A stretch of DNA of 8,747 bases from Lachnoclostridium sp. UBA7097 (GTDB taxonomy: Bacteria > Bacillota > Clostridia > Lachnospirales > Lachnospiraceae), in assembly GCA_002499945.1 (NCBI GenBank), contig DKYP01000027.1, positions 1 to 8,747 on the forward strand, given 5' to 3'. Positions 1-6,146 of the stretch are shown in pieces. A model generated the notes under the pieces. The model searched no databases and had not been told where the DNA came from. It saw only the letters and a list, made by a program, of their open reading frames with translations. Within the stretch, counting starts at the first letter, position 1; the number at the start of each line of letters is the position of its first letter. The translations under genes were made by a program, and so were the position numbers.

Positions 1-858
1 AAAACTTGGTTTTCGCTTTATAATCCCGGAAGTTGCCTGGTGTAAATGGTTTTTACGTATGTTTGCCAGCCTGTGGTTTAGTTTTAAAAGTTTCTTTTCA
101 CTTTTTATAATGCTGCCTGTTTTACAGTAACTTCCCCCTCTCTTGTTTTTATCATATTTTCTTGATATGGAACGCTGTAACCTGCGTTTTCTTTTTTCTA
201 GTTTCTTAATACTTTGTGTTTTATTAATATTCTGGTATTTTATTTTATCAGAACATACTGCTAAATCCTTAATCCCTAAATCTATCCCAATTCCTTCATT
301 TTCCGGAATAGTACCAGAATCTTTATATTCCAGCCCGACCGTAACCCACCAGTTTAAACCGTCATATTTTATACGGGGGTTGCTGTATTTACAACCAGAC
401 GGGATACGGTTATGTTCTGCAAGCCGTATCCAGTTTAATTTCTGTTTATTTTTCTTTCTGGAAACAGCAAACCCCTCAACTTTTACATGGGTACCTGTAA
501 ACTGGATTTTTACATTATCCTGGTAAAATGACGGGACTAAATGTTTTCTGCTTTTAAACTTTGGAAATTTTGATAATCCTTTAAAAAATCTCTTATAAGC
601 ATTACAAGCATCTTTAACCGCCTGTTTAGCCACATTATTTGACACATCATTTAACCATGAGTATTCTTCCTTTTTCTTTAACATGGTAAATTCTTTTCTT
701 AAATCCACATCAGAAATAAACTTCCCACCATTTTTATAATTTTCCTGTTCCCTGTTTAAAGCCCAGTTATAAGCAAACCTTGCAGCACCAGCATATTGGA
801 ACAATTTAGTTTTTTGCTTATTATTTGGAAGCAACATTACCCGGATTGTTTTTATCAT
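1..858 (-). CDS. tnpB: TnpB, RNA-guided nuclease of IS200/IS605-family element (partial, C-terminus off window)
   Basis: The reverse strand is open from the ATG at 858 to base 1, giving 286 codons with no stop, so the C-terminal part lies outside the window. The N-terminus has the TnpB/OrfB start pattern: a short beta strand (MIKTIRVMLLPNNKQKTKL), then AARFAYNWAL, then FPKFKSRKH near residues 98-106. The RuvC-I motif GIGIDLGIKDLAVCSD begins at 189, with its catalytic Asp at D193 (bases 280-282). It is followed by a basic KKLEKRKRRLQRS helix. Family members run about 370-420 residues, so roughly a quarter to a third is missing, including the remaining RuvC residues and zinc ribbon. A GTG at 867 in the same frame is an alternative start; a TAG lies six codons upstream of that GTG region. 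TnpB proteins are RNA-guided DNA endonucleases that help retain their elements. No tnpA transposase gene is visible upstream, so this may be a TnpB-only element. Confidence 0.93.
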   Translation of the reverse strand, partial: MIKTIRVMLLPNNKQKTKLFQYAGAARFAYNWALNREQENYKNGGKFISDVDLRKEFTMLKKKEEYSWLNDVSNNVAKQAVKDACNAYKRFFKGLSKFPKFKSRKHLVPSFYQDNVKIQFTGTHVKVEGFAVSRKKNKQKLNWIRLAEHNRIPSGCKYSNPRIKYDGLNWWVTVGLEYKDSGTIPENEGIGIDLGIKDLAVCSDKIKYQNINKTQSIKKLEKRKRRLQRSISRKYDKNKRGGSYCKTGSIIKSEKKLLKLNHRLANIRKNHLHQATSGIIKRKPSF

Positions 859-888
859 CTCTTCCACTACTTTCTTCTGCTAATATAA

Positions 889-915
889 ATTATAAAAGCC
901 AACATCCATTTACAA
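889..915 (-). promoter_or_regulatory. weak candidate promoter for tnpB
   Basis: On the minus strand a perfect TATAAT lies at 894-889 and a TTGTAA at 915-910. The spacer is 15 bases, shorter than the usual 17, so the -35 match may be chance. It sits about 30 bases before the tnpB start and overlaps the hairpin at 890-925. Confidence 0.25.
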
Positions 916-925
916 TCTTTTATAA
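890..925. repeat. perfect 9-bp inverted repeat upstream of tnpB
   Basis: TTATAAAAG (890-898) and CTTTTATAA (917-925) are perfect reverse complements around an 18-base loop, 32 bases upstream of the tnpB start. IS200/IS605 elements carry subterminal hairpins at their ends, so this could mark the left end of the element. The arms are very AT-rich, and the cleavage tetranucleotide and matching right end cannot be seen. Confidence 0.4.
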
Positions 926-1027
926 GTTCATTTTATCTGTTGAAATACCTCTTATTTACTTTATATATCATAACCCATTTAGGCAAAAATATCAATAGGG
1001 TATGGTATTTTGGAATGGTGGCTTGTG

Positions 1028-1187
1028 GCTGGCAATTCCAAAGTGTCCCATGAACAGCCCGCTTCCGCTTGGACGCCATTAAAATACCGCAACGGCGCAT
1101 AAAATCTGAAAAAACCAGATTTAAATGCCGGCGGTCCCTTGACAAACCACAGCTTGTTCATTGGAAGCACATTTGGAATTTGCCAGC
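1028..1187. repeat. nested inverted-repeat element (MITE-like or structured RNA) between fliR and tnpB
   Basis: The outer arms GCTGGCAATTCCAAA (1028-1042) and TTTGGAATTTGCCAGC (1172-1187) are reverse complements with one extra base. Inside them TGAACA (1051-1056) faces TGTTCA (1155-1160). The centre is a strong hairpin: ACCGC (1086-1090) pairs with GCGGT (1131-1135), CGGC (1093-1096) with GCCG (1127-1130), and AAATCTG (1102-1108) with CAGATTT (1116-1122), around loop AAAAAAC. All three pairs share nearly the same centre, near base 1106-1111. A further degenerate copy of the outer arm lies at 1269-1289. The core is more GC-rich than its flanks. This fits a small non-autonomous mobile element or a folded RNA; no protein can be supported here. 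Confidence 0.6.
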
Positions 1188-1331
1188 TATCTGCTCTTTG
1201 GCAGTTAAAGCCCTTAATTAAATTACGCTATGTCCAAAACGTTTCGCTGTGGCTTGCTATTTTATCAAGTGACACTTTGAAATTGCTGGAATATACGACA
1301 TTTAAACAACATCCATTAACCAAAACATTCC

Positions 1332-1358
1332 GTCTGGATTAACTATGGCAATCCAGAC
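1332..1358 (-). terminator. possible terminator hairpin downstream of fliR
   Basis: GTCTGGATT (1332-1340) and AATCCAGAC (1350-1358) form a perfect 9-bp stem with a 9-base loop, 61 bases after the fliR stop. Read on the minus strand, the stem is followed by GGAATGTTTTGG, so the uridine tract is short and displaced. It could end the flagellar transcript inefficiently, stabilise its 3' end, or mark an insertion boundary. Confidence 0.4.
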
Positions 1359-1369
1359 CACAAAATTTA

Positions 1370-1383
1370 ATAGGAAAACCTAT
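1370..1383 (-). repeat. small hairpin just after fliR
   Basis: ATAGG (1370-1374) and CCTAT (1379-1383) form a 5-bp stem with a four-base loop, read on the minus strand with TTTT in the loop and TTAAATTTTG after it. TATCC (1381-1385) can alternatively pair with GGATA (1406-1410). The stem is weak, and it may only contribute to transcript ending together with the larger hairpin at 1332-1358. Confidence 0.25.
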
Positions 1384-1419
1384 CCAGCCTGTAAAATATT
1401 AAATAGGATAAACTGTATG

Positions 1420-2196
1420 CTATGGGGCAAGTGCTTTCATAAACATACCAGTAATTTCCCTCATTTCCTGGAATATAAAGTCCACGATACCAGGCAGCAT
1501 CCCCATTACCATAAATAATACAAACAGCCCTATAAAAAGTTTAAGCTGCATACCTATTACAAACATATTCATCTGTGGTGCGACTTTAGCAAGTACACCA
1601 AGTATTACATTTATTATAAAAACACATGTAAATATTGGCAATGCCACCCTTATCGCTATAACAAAATAATCTGCCACATATTTTGTCATAACATCAAGAA
1701 GCCCTGCATCTATTTTTGCCCCGCCTATTGGTATAAGTTTATATGATTCATTAAGTGCATCAATTATAAAGTAATGCATGTCTGAAACAAGGAACAAAAG
1801 CATAAAAAGATGCGAAAGGAAATTAGCTGTAATTGTTGACTGTATATTTGAAACAGGGTCAAACTCCATTGCCATTGAAAGACCTAATTCCATATCTATA
1901 AAATGTCCTGAATAATTAAGTATATAAAGGCAGAAGCCCGAACCGATACCTATTATAAGCCCTGTGATAGCTTCTTTCATAACAAGTGAACTATACCCAA
2001 AAAGTCCCTCATAGTCTACATTAGTATAGTCTGTTGTATTCATAATAATAATTGAAAGAAAAAGTGAAACCGCCGCCTTTACCTTTAAAGGCACAGAATT
2101 ATTGCCAAAAAACGGGGTAACTGAAACTATCGAAGCAACCCTTACAAAAACAAGCATTGCAAACTCAAGGTATTCTATTGTAAAGCTTAATCTCAC
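1420..2196 (-). CDS. fliR: FliR, flagellar type III export gate membrane protein
   Basis: The 258-residue length matches the family norm of about 260. FliR is an inner-membrane subunit that completes the FliP/FliQ/FliR export channel inside the MS ring, through which rod, hook and filament subunits leave the cell. The N-terminus has the typical MLVFVRVASIVSVTPFF segment followed by a polar NNSVPLKVKAAVSL turn, and most of the protein is hydrophobic segments. The start is GTG, not ATG: an AAGGTGG site sits about seven bases upstream, and the gene begins 12 bases after fliQ ends. It is the last flagellar gene in the window. In Bacillus-type clusters flhB and flhA come next, but here a repeat-rich interval and tnpB follow. 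The protein itself looks complete, ending in MFMKALAP with a TAG stop. Confidence 0.97.
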   Translation of the reverse strand: MRLSFTIEYLEFAMLVFVRVASIVSVTPFFGNNSVPLKVKAAVSLFLSIIIMNTTDYTNVDYEGLFGYSSLVMKEAITGLIIGIGSGFCLYILNYSGHFIDMELGLSMAMEFDPVSNIQSTITANFLSHLFMLLFLVSDMHYFIIDALNESYKLIPIGGAKIDAGLLDVMTKYVADYFVIAIRVALPIFTCVFIINVILGVLAKVAPQMNMFVIGMQLKLFIGLFVLFMVMGMLPGIVDFIFQEMREITGMFMKALAP

Positions 2197-2208
2197 CTAA
2201 ATCCCACC

Positions 2209-2478
2209 TTATCTAATGTATTCTGGTATACTGGAAACAAGGTCTGTAAAGAGCTCTGTCATATTATTAAGCATCCAGCTTCCGCATAATACAATTATAA
2301 GCATAATAGCAAGGAATTTTGGAACAAATGTAAGCGTCTGCTCCTGTATTGAGGTAATTGTCTGGAATATACTTATTATAAGACCTATAATAAGTGAAAC
2401 AAGCAAAAGCGGAGCTGCTGTCTTTACTATAACCCAGACAACTTCCCTTGCTATATCAATAATTACTCCTTCTGACAT
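2209..2478 (-). CDS. fliQ: FliQ, flagellar type III export gate small membrane protein
   Basis: This 89-residue protein has the expected FliQ size and two hydrophobic helices, near residues 15-38 and 52-72. The family signature is visible in APLLLVSLIIGLIISIFQTI followed by TSIQEQTLTFVPKF. FliQ packs several copies around the FliP/FliR pore in the basal-body export gate. A very strong AGGAGG site lies nine bases before the ATG. It is 34 bases after fliP and 12 bases before fliR, within the same minus-strand operon. Confidence 0.97.
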   Translation of the reverse strand: MSEGVIIDIAREVVWVIVKTAAPLLLVSLIIGLIISIFQTITSIQEQTLTFVPKFLAIMLIIVLCGSWMLNNMTELFTDLVSSIPEYIR

Positions 2479-2512
2479 ATATTACTCCTCCTTCAAAAAA
2501 TCTATCCACAAC

Positions 2513-3403
2513 TTATTCAAATGAAGCAACAAGCTGCCCAATTATTAAATTCCACCCATCTGCCATTACAAAAAGAAGTATCTTAAATGGCATTGAAATT
2601 GTAGTAGGAGGAAGCATCATCATACCCATTGACATAAGCGTAGAAGCCACTACCATATCTATTACAATAAAAGGCAGGTATAATATAAACCCTATTATAA
2701 ATGCCATTCTTAATTCACTTATTATAAATGCAGGGATTATTACTGTAATTGGAAGGTCCTCATAACTTTCAACAGAATCCCTGTCCGTTTCATTAATATC
2801 AAGGAAAAGCTCTAAGTCCTTGTCACGTGTGTGCTTCAGCATAAATGTTTTAAGAGGTTTTGTACCTGCTTCAATAGCATCTTCCTGTAACATCTCCCCT
2901 GACATAAACGGCTGGACGGCTGTTTCGTTGACTTCTGAAAACACTGGTGCCATTATTGCCAGCGTAATAAATAGCGCAAGCCCCACAAGTACCTGGTTAG
3001 GCGGAGAAGTCTGTGTAGCAAGCGCAGTCCTTATAAAATGCAGTACCACTATAATACGTGTAAATGATGTGACCATTATAAGTATTGATGGTGCAAGTGA
3101 CAAAATGGTAAGCATAATAAGTATCTGCAAAGTTGCTTCCAGATTGGTACTTCCTGCATTGGAAGATATATTTAAATCAAGTGTATTATCATCTACATCT
3201 GCATCCCCTTCAATTTCTCTTTGTGTAGTAGAGTCAATACCCCTGGCATATACATATGAAGGCCTTGCTGCACTGAAAATAATAAAACATGCACACAGCA
3301 TTAAAAAAATATTTAACACCGGTTTTTTATACATCCGTTTTAACCTGGTTTTTATATTATTTGTATTGTCTTTTCTATTATTTCCCATTTTTTTTGTTAT
3401 CAT
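2513..3403 (-). CDS. fliP: FliP, flagellar type III export gate membrane protein
   Basis: FliP forms the core pore of the flagellar export gate with FliQ and FliR. The C-terminal signature is clear: LPPTTISMPFKILLFVMADGW, then NLIIGQLVASF. An N-terminal signal peptide (hydrophobic stretch near residues 29-46, possible cleavage after SYVYA) agrees with FliP being one of the few flagellar proteins made with a signal sequence. At 296 residues it is longer than the usual 220-250, mostly because of a basic, Asn/Lys-rich extension before the signal peptide. The ATG at 3403 has an AGGA nine bases upstream and overlaps the end of fliO by 26 bases. An internal ATG at 3334 (residue 24, MYKKPVLNIFL) would give a cleaner signal peptide and also has an AGG nine bases upstream, so the true start is uncertain. 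Confidence 0.95.
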   Translation of the reverse strand: MITKKMGNNRKDNTNNIKTRLKRMYKKPVLNIFLMLCACFIIFSAARPSYVYARGIDSTTQREIEGDADVDDNTLDLNISSNAGSTNLEATLQILIMLTILSLAPSILIMVTSFTRIIVVLHFIRTALATQTSPPNQVLVGLALFITLAIMAPVFSEVNETAVQPFMSGEMLQEDAIEAGTKPLKTFMLKHTRDKDLELFLDINETDRDSVESYEDLPITVIIPAFIISELRMAFIIGFILYLPFIVIDMVVASTLMSMGMMMLPPTTISMPFKILLFVMADGWNLIIGQLVASFE

Positions 3404-3767
3404 CTTTCATTTTCCTGTTACTAATCATTTGTCCCATAACGTCTTTAAATGATGCATTATTTAATTCTGTTTCCTTAAACTCCAAATCCCCTTCAGAAAG
3501 TTCTGTAAGCTTAACTATATTATCTTTTGATGTCATAATTGAAACAAACTTACTGCCAATTTTAACTATATACACTACTTTGCCGGGGGCTACCTGGTAT
3601 GATTCAATTACCCTTATATTACCATAGCCCTTTTTAACCATTCCTGAATTAGCGTACCATTTTGTAAAATAGAAAGCCAGCACAAGCACTGCTATAAAAA
3701 CTATAAACAGTACAATGAACTTAAAAATGCCGGCGGCTGCAGAAAATTCAGTTATTAAAATCCTCAT
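3378..3767 (-). CDS. fliO: FliO/FliZ-type flagellar export gate assembly protein
   Basis: This 129-residue protein has one transmembrane helix near residues 13-34 (IFKFIVLFIVFIAVLVLAFY) followed by a cytoplasmic domain. The segment IRVIESYQVAPGKVVYIVKI matches the FliO/FliZ pattern, in which a short beta-rich domain follows a single membrane anchor. FliO is known to help FliP assemble into the export gate, and its position directly before fliP fits. A GGAGGTG ribosome site is five bases before the ATG. The final 26 bases overlap the start of fliP, suggesting translational coupling. The gene is called fliZ in Bacillus; sequence conservation in this family is low, so position supports the call as much as sequence does. 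Confidence 0.9.
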   Translation of the reverse strand: MRILITEFSAAAGIFKFIVLFIVFIAVLVLAFYFTKWYANSGMVKKGYGNIRVIESYQVAPGKVVYIVKIGSKFVSIMTSKDNIVKLTELSEGDLEFKETELNNASFKDVMGQMISNRKMKDDNKKNGK

Positions 3768-3792
3768 ATCTACACCTCCGGCTTTTTATATA

Positions 3793-5019
3793 TTATTTTG
3801 TTATTTCTGTTAATCTTATACCAAAACTTTCCTCAATGACAACTACCTCACCTTTAGCAACAAACTTGCCATTAACAAGTACATCTACAGGTTCTCCTGC
3901 AAGTTTGTCAAGCTCTATAATTGTACCTGGTGCAAAATCCAGTATCTCCTTAATTGACTTATTAGTGCGCCCAAGCTCTACTGTTACTTCAAGCGGGACA
4001 TCCATAATAAGGTCAATATTTTCCTGCTGCATCAGCGGGCTTACACCTGCATTAAACGGCTGGAACTGTGCTGTCTGCACATTGACATTCTGTACTGGCA
4101 TCATATATGGCTGCTGCATCATTGGCTGTCCCTGCATCATACCTTGCGGCATCATATATGGCTGCTGCATCTGCATCATGGACGGGTCCTGCATTGGCTG
4201 TCCCATCATCTGCTGTGACATTGCAGGGTCTGGCTGTGGTGCTGCGGCAGGTGATGGCTGTGGCGCAGGGGCGGGTTGTGGTGCTGCGGCAGGTGCCGGC
4301 TGTGGTGCAGGAGCAGGTTCCGGTGCTGCAGATGAACCCATTGTATTGTTCATAAATTTATTATAAAGCTCCCTTGCAAAATTACAAGGATATAACTGCA
4401 TAATCTGGCTGTCTACAAGTTCGCCAATCTTCATGTCAAATGATACTTGTACTATCTGGTCTTCAAGGAAATTAAGTATCTCTGCATCATCAATAGTATC
4501 ATTTAAATCTACAAGGCTTGCTGACGGAGGACTGATATCCACCTTTCTTTCAAGCATTGATGAAAGTGAGGTTGCCGCTGAACCCATCATCTGGTTCATG
4601 GCTTCGCTTATGGCACTAAGATGGAGTTCTGAAAGTTCACCATCTGTATTAGTGCCGTCACCACCCATCATAAGGTCTGTAATAATTTTAACGTCATGTT
4701 CTTTTAATATAAGGATATTATTACCATCAATTCCCTCTATATATGAAATATGTATAAATACACATGGCCTGTCATACTGTTCTGACAGTTCATTCATAGT
4801 TACATAGGAAACCCTTGGTGTAGTAATAGTAACTTTATTATTTAACAGGGTAGACAATGTGGTTGCCGCAGTACCCATATTAATATTGGCAATCTCTCCA
4901 ACCGCATCCCTTTCAGCTTCAGTTAATAACTCTTCCTCCTGTGCAGGCGTATCATCAGAAGACGCTACACCACCGCCTGTCAATGCATCAATTTCTTCCT
5001 GCGATAACATTCCATCCAT
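3793..5019 (-). CDS. fliY: FliY-type flagellar motor switch protein with CheY-P phosphatase (CheC-like) and FliN domains
   Basis: The 408 residues divide into four parts. Residues 1-17 (MDGMLSQEEIDALTGGG) match the FliM/FliY N-terminal CheY-P-binding peptide. Residues 32-200 form a CheC-like domain with two intact phosphatase motifs of the D/S-x3-E-x2-N-x22-P type: D38/E42/N45/P68 and S135/E139/N142/P165. About 230-332 is a low-complexity linker, first Ala/Pro/Gln-rich and then Met/Gln/Pro-rich. Residues 333-408 are the FliN (SpoA) domain, with VPLEVTVELGRT and APGTIIELDKLAGEPVDVLV. It sits in the cytoplasmic C-ring and is expected both to build the switch and to dephosphorylate CheY-P. Its GGGAGGAG ribosome site lies in the last codons of fliM, three bases separating the genes. 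A plain FliN would be about 80-140 residues, so FliY is the better name. Confidence 0.95.
   Translation of the reverse strand: MDGMLSQEEIDALTGGGVASSDDTPAQEEELLTEAERDAVGEIANINMGTAATTLSTLLNNKVTITTPRVSYVTMNELSEQYDRPCVFIHISYIEGIDGNNILILKEHDVKIITDLMMGGDGTNTDGELSELHLSAISEAMNQMMGSAATSLSSMLERKVDISPPSASLVDLNDTIDDAEILNFLEDQIVQVSFDMKIGELVDSQIMQLYPCNFARELYNKFMNNTMGSSAAPEPAPAPQPAPAAAPQPAPAPQPSPAAAPQPDPAMSQQMMGQPMQDPSMMQMQQPYMMPQGMMQGQPMMQQPYMMPVQNVNVQTAQFQPFNAGVSPLMQQENIDLIMDVPLEVTVELGRTNKSIKEILDFAPGTIIELDKLAGEPVDVLVNGKFVAKGEVVVIEESFGIRLTEITK
4097..4171 (-). repeat. 24-bp in-frame direct repeat in the fliY linker
   Basis: GGCATCATATATGGCTGCTG followed by CATC occurs at 4097-4120 and again at 4148-4171, an offset of 51 bases or 17 codons. 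It encodes the repeated QQPYMMP piece of the Met/Gln-rich linker. Such a perfect repeat could change copy number by slippage without breaking the frame. Confidence 0.85.
4235..4295 (-). repeat. GC-rich 42-bp-period repeat in the fliY linker
   Basis: TGTGGTGCTGCGGCAGGTG is found at 4235-4253 and 4277-4295, 42 bases (14 codons) apart, encoding the APAAAPQP units of the Ala/Pro-rich linker half. The stretch is much more GC-rich than the surrounding DNA because of its Ala, Pro and Gln codons. Confidence 0.85.
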
Positions 5020-5022
5020 AGT

Positions 5023-6003
5023 TTATTGCTCCTCCCTTATAATTGATGTAACCCGGACAGCATACGAATCCATTGTTGCACCCGGTAATGCAGTAAATTT
5101 CCTGATACTTCCCACATAAACATCGAGCTCATCATCTACTTTTGTATTCAGCTTAATTATATCACCAATCTGGATATTTATAAAATCATTTACAGAAATA
5201 GAGCTTCTTCCAAGCATAGCCCTTACAGGTATCTTAGCCCTGTTAATTATAGTTTCAATATCCTCACTATATGCACCTGCATCATGCTGTTTCATGCTTG
5301 AATACCAGTATTTTGTATTTAACTTGTCAATAACCGGCTCTACACATGCAAATGGTATACATATATTCATAAGGCCTTCAACTGCGCCAATCTTAATGCT
5401 CAGTGTTACAATTGCAGTCATTTCACTTGGTGATATAAACTGTGCAAACTGCGAGTTAGTTTCAATACGCTCAAGCCGTGGTTCAATTGCAACAACACTT
5501 TCCCATGGGTCAACCATAAGGTTAGTACATATATCAAGGATTTTCTCTAATATAATAAGCTCAATCTCTGTAAACTCCCTGCTTTTGGCAAGCGGAGCCC
5601 CTCCTCCGCCAAGCATACGGTCTACTATGGTAAATCCAATATTTGTAGCCAGTTCAATTATAATATTGCCCTCTAATGGAGCAAAATTGACAACTCCAAG
5701 AAGTACCGGGTTAGACAGTGCATTGGCAAACTCCGAATATGTATTCGCTTCTGCATTTAGCACCTCTACCTGTATATTTTTACGCAGATATGCAGGCAGG
5801 TTTGTAGATAAAAGACGGCCATAATTTTCAAATATAATCTCCAGTGTCCTTAAATGGTCTTTAGAAAACTTGGAGGGTCTTGCAAAATTATAATTCTTGA
5901 CACTCTTTTCAGGTGTCTCGTTCAGCTGGTCAGCATCAAGTTCGCCATTACTTAACGCATTAAGCAGATTATCTATCTCTTCCTGAGATAAGGTATCTCC
6001 CAT
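5023..6003 (-). CDS. fliM: FliM, flagellar motor switch protein
   Basis: FliM is the central C-ring protein that binds CheY-P and changes motor direction. Residues 5-14 (LSQEEIDNLL) are the CheY-P-binding peptide. The middle domain follows, with the conserved VDRMLGGGGAP at 127-137, and the C-terminal SpoA/FliN-like domain occupies about 240-326. The length of 326 residues is normal. The ATG at 6003 is chosen over an in-frame GTG at 6012: GAGGTG, a good ribosome site, lies six bases before the ATG, and the GTG is part of that site. The gene is separated from fliL by 143 bases, the largest gap between fliL and fliR. It ends three bases before fliY. An extended -10 element in the gap may give it its own promoter. 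Confidence 0.96.
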   Translation of the reverse strand: MGDTLSQEEIDNLLNALSNGELDADQLNETPEKSVKNYNFARPSKFSKDHLRTLEIIFENYGRLLSTNLPAYLRKNIQVEVLNAEANTYSEFANALSNPVLLGVVNFAPLEGNIIIELATNIGFTIVDRMLGGGGAPLAKSREFTEIELIILEKILDICTNLMVDPWESVVAIEPRLERIETNSQFAQFISPSEMTAIVTLSIKIGAVEGLMNICIPFACVEPVIDKLNTKYWYSSMKQHDAGAYSEDIETIINRAKIPVRAMLGRSSISVNDFINIQIGDIIKLNTKVDDELDVYVGSIRKFTALPGATMDSYAVRVTSIIREEQ

Positions 6004-6026
6004 TCTTTTCACCTCACACCCGGACG

Positions 6027-6143
6027 AATTGTACTTAAAATCCGGTTCATTATACCAGGAAGCCTGGACTTCCCCTTATGCCATGCAAAAACAAGGCACT
6101 AGCTAATAATAACATACTTTCAGGATAAATTAAAGTACAAATT
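6027..6143. repeat. inverted-repeat element in the fliL-fliM gap
   Basis: TTGTACTT (6029-6036) and AAGTACAA (6133-6140) are perfect reverse complements; the match extends outward to AATT on both sides with one bulged base. Inside, ATCC (6040-6043) faces GGAT (6123-6126). Between the arms there is a smaller CCAGG-n3-CCTGG hairpin. The roughly 117-base unit fills most of the gap. It could be a folded leader RNA ahead of fliM, a processing site, or a small terminal-inverted-repeat (MITE-like) insertion. No known riboswitch consensus was recognised. Confidence 0.55.
6049..6057 (-). promoter_or_regulatory. candidate extended -10 promoter ahead of fliM
   Basis: The minus strand reads TGGTATAAT at 6057-6049, a perfect TATAAT with the extended TGn motif of the main sigma factor. 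No good -35 is visible 17 bases upstream (AAGGGG). Transcription would start near 6042, leaving a leader of about 40 bases before the fliM ATG. It lies inside the inverted-repeat element, so a transcript from it would lack the distal arm. Confidence 0.4.
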
Positions 6144-6146
6144 GGT

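Larger units (their letters stand above)
859..1419. other. gene-free interval between fliR and tnpB
   Basis: These 561 bases carry only short overlapping open frames (minus 933-1145 and 979-1170, plus 1139-1342) that lack recognisable domains and ribosome binding sites. What is visible is repeats: the hairpin before tnpB, the nested inverted repeat at 1028-1187, direct copies of GTGGCTTG at 1018-1025 and 1249-1256, and two hairpins just after fliR. No remnant of flhB or another flagellar gene was recognised. Confidence 0.6.

Noticed and set aside
143..526. Plus-strand open frame of 127 codons
   Set aside because: It is antisense to a well-supported TnpB frame and shows no domain of its own.
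933..1342. Short overlapping open frames on both strands (minus 933-1145 and 979-1170, plus 1139-1342)
   Set aside because: They overlap a nested inverted repeat, lack ribosome sites and recognisable domains, and have unordered composition; repeat symmetry explains their presence better.
2820..3452. Plus-strand frame of 210 codons
   Set aside because: It is antisense to fliP and part of fliO, which carry clear family signatures; no ribosome site or domain supports it.
3836..4366. Plus-strand frame with Cys/Gly/Ala-rich repeats
   Set aside because: It is the antisense shadow of the low-complexity fliY linker.
6004..6012. GTG start for fliM at 6012
   Set aside because: The GTG is part of the GAGGTG ribosome site serving the ATG at 6003, and the conserved N-terminal peptide starts just after that ATG.
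6050..6115. 21-codon hydrophobic minus-strand frame (starts MLLLASALFLHG) in the fliL-fliM gap
   Set aside because: The ribosome site is poor (only GAAAG), the frame is very short, and it lies within an inverted-repeat element; chance is the simpler explanation.
6027..6143. Known riboswitch, for example cyclic-di-GMP
   Set aside because: No conserved riboswitch core was recognised in the gap; only stem arms are visible.
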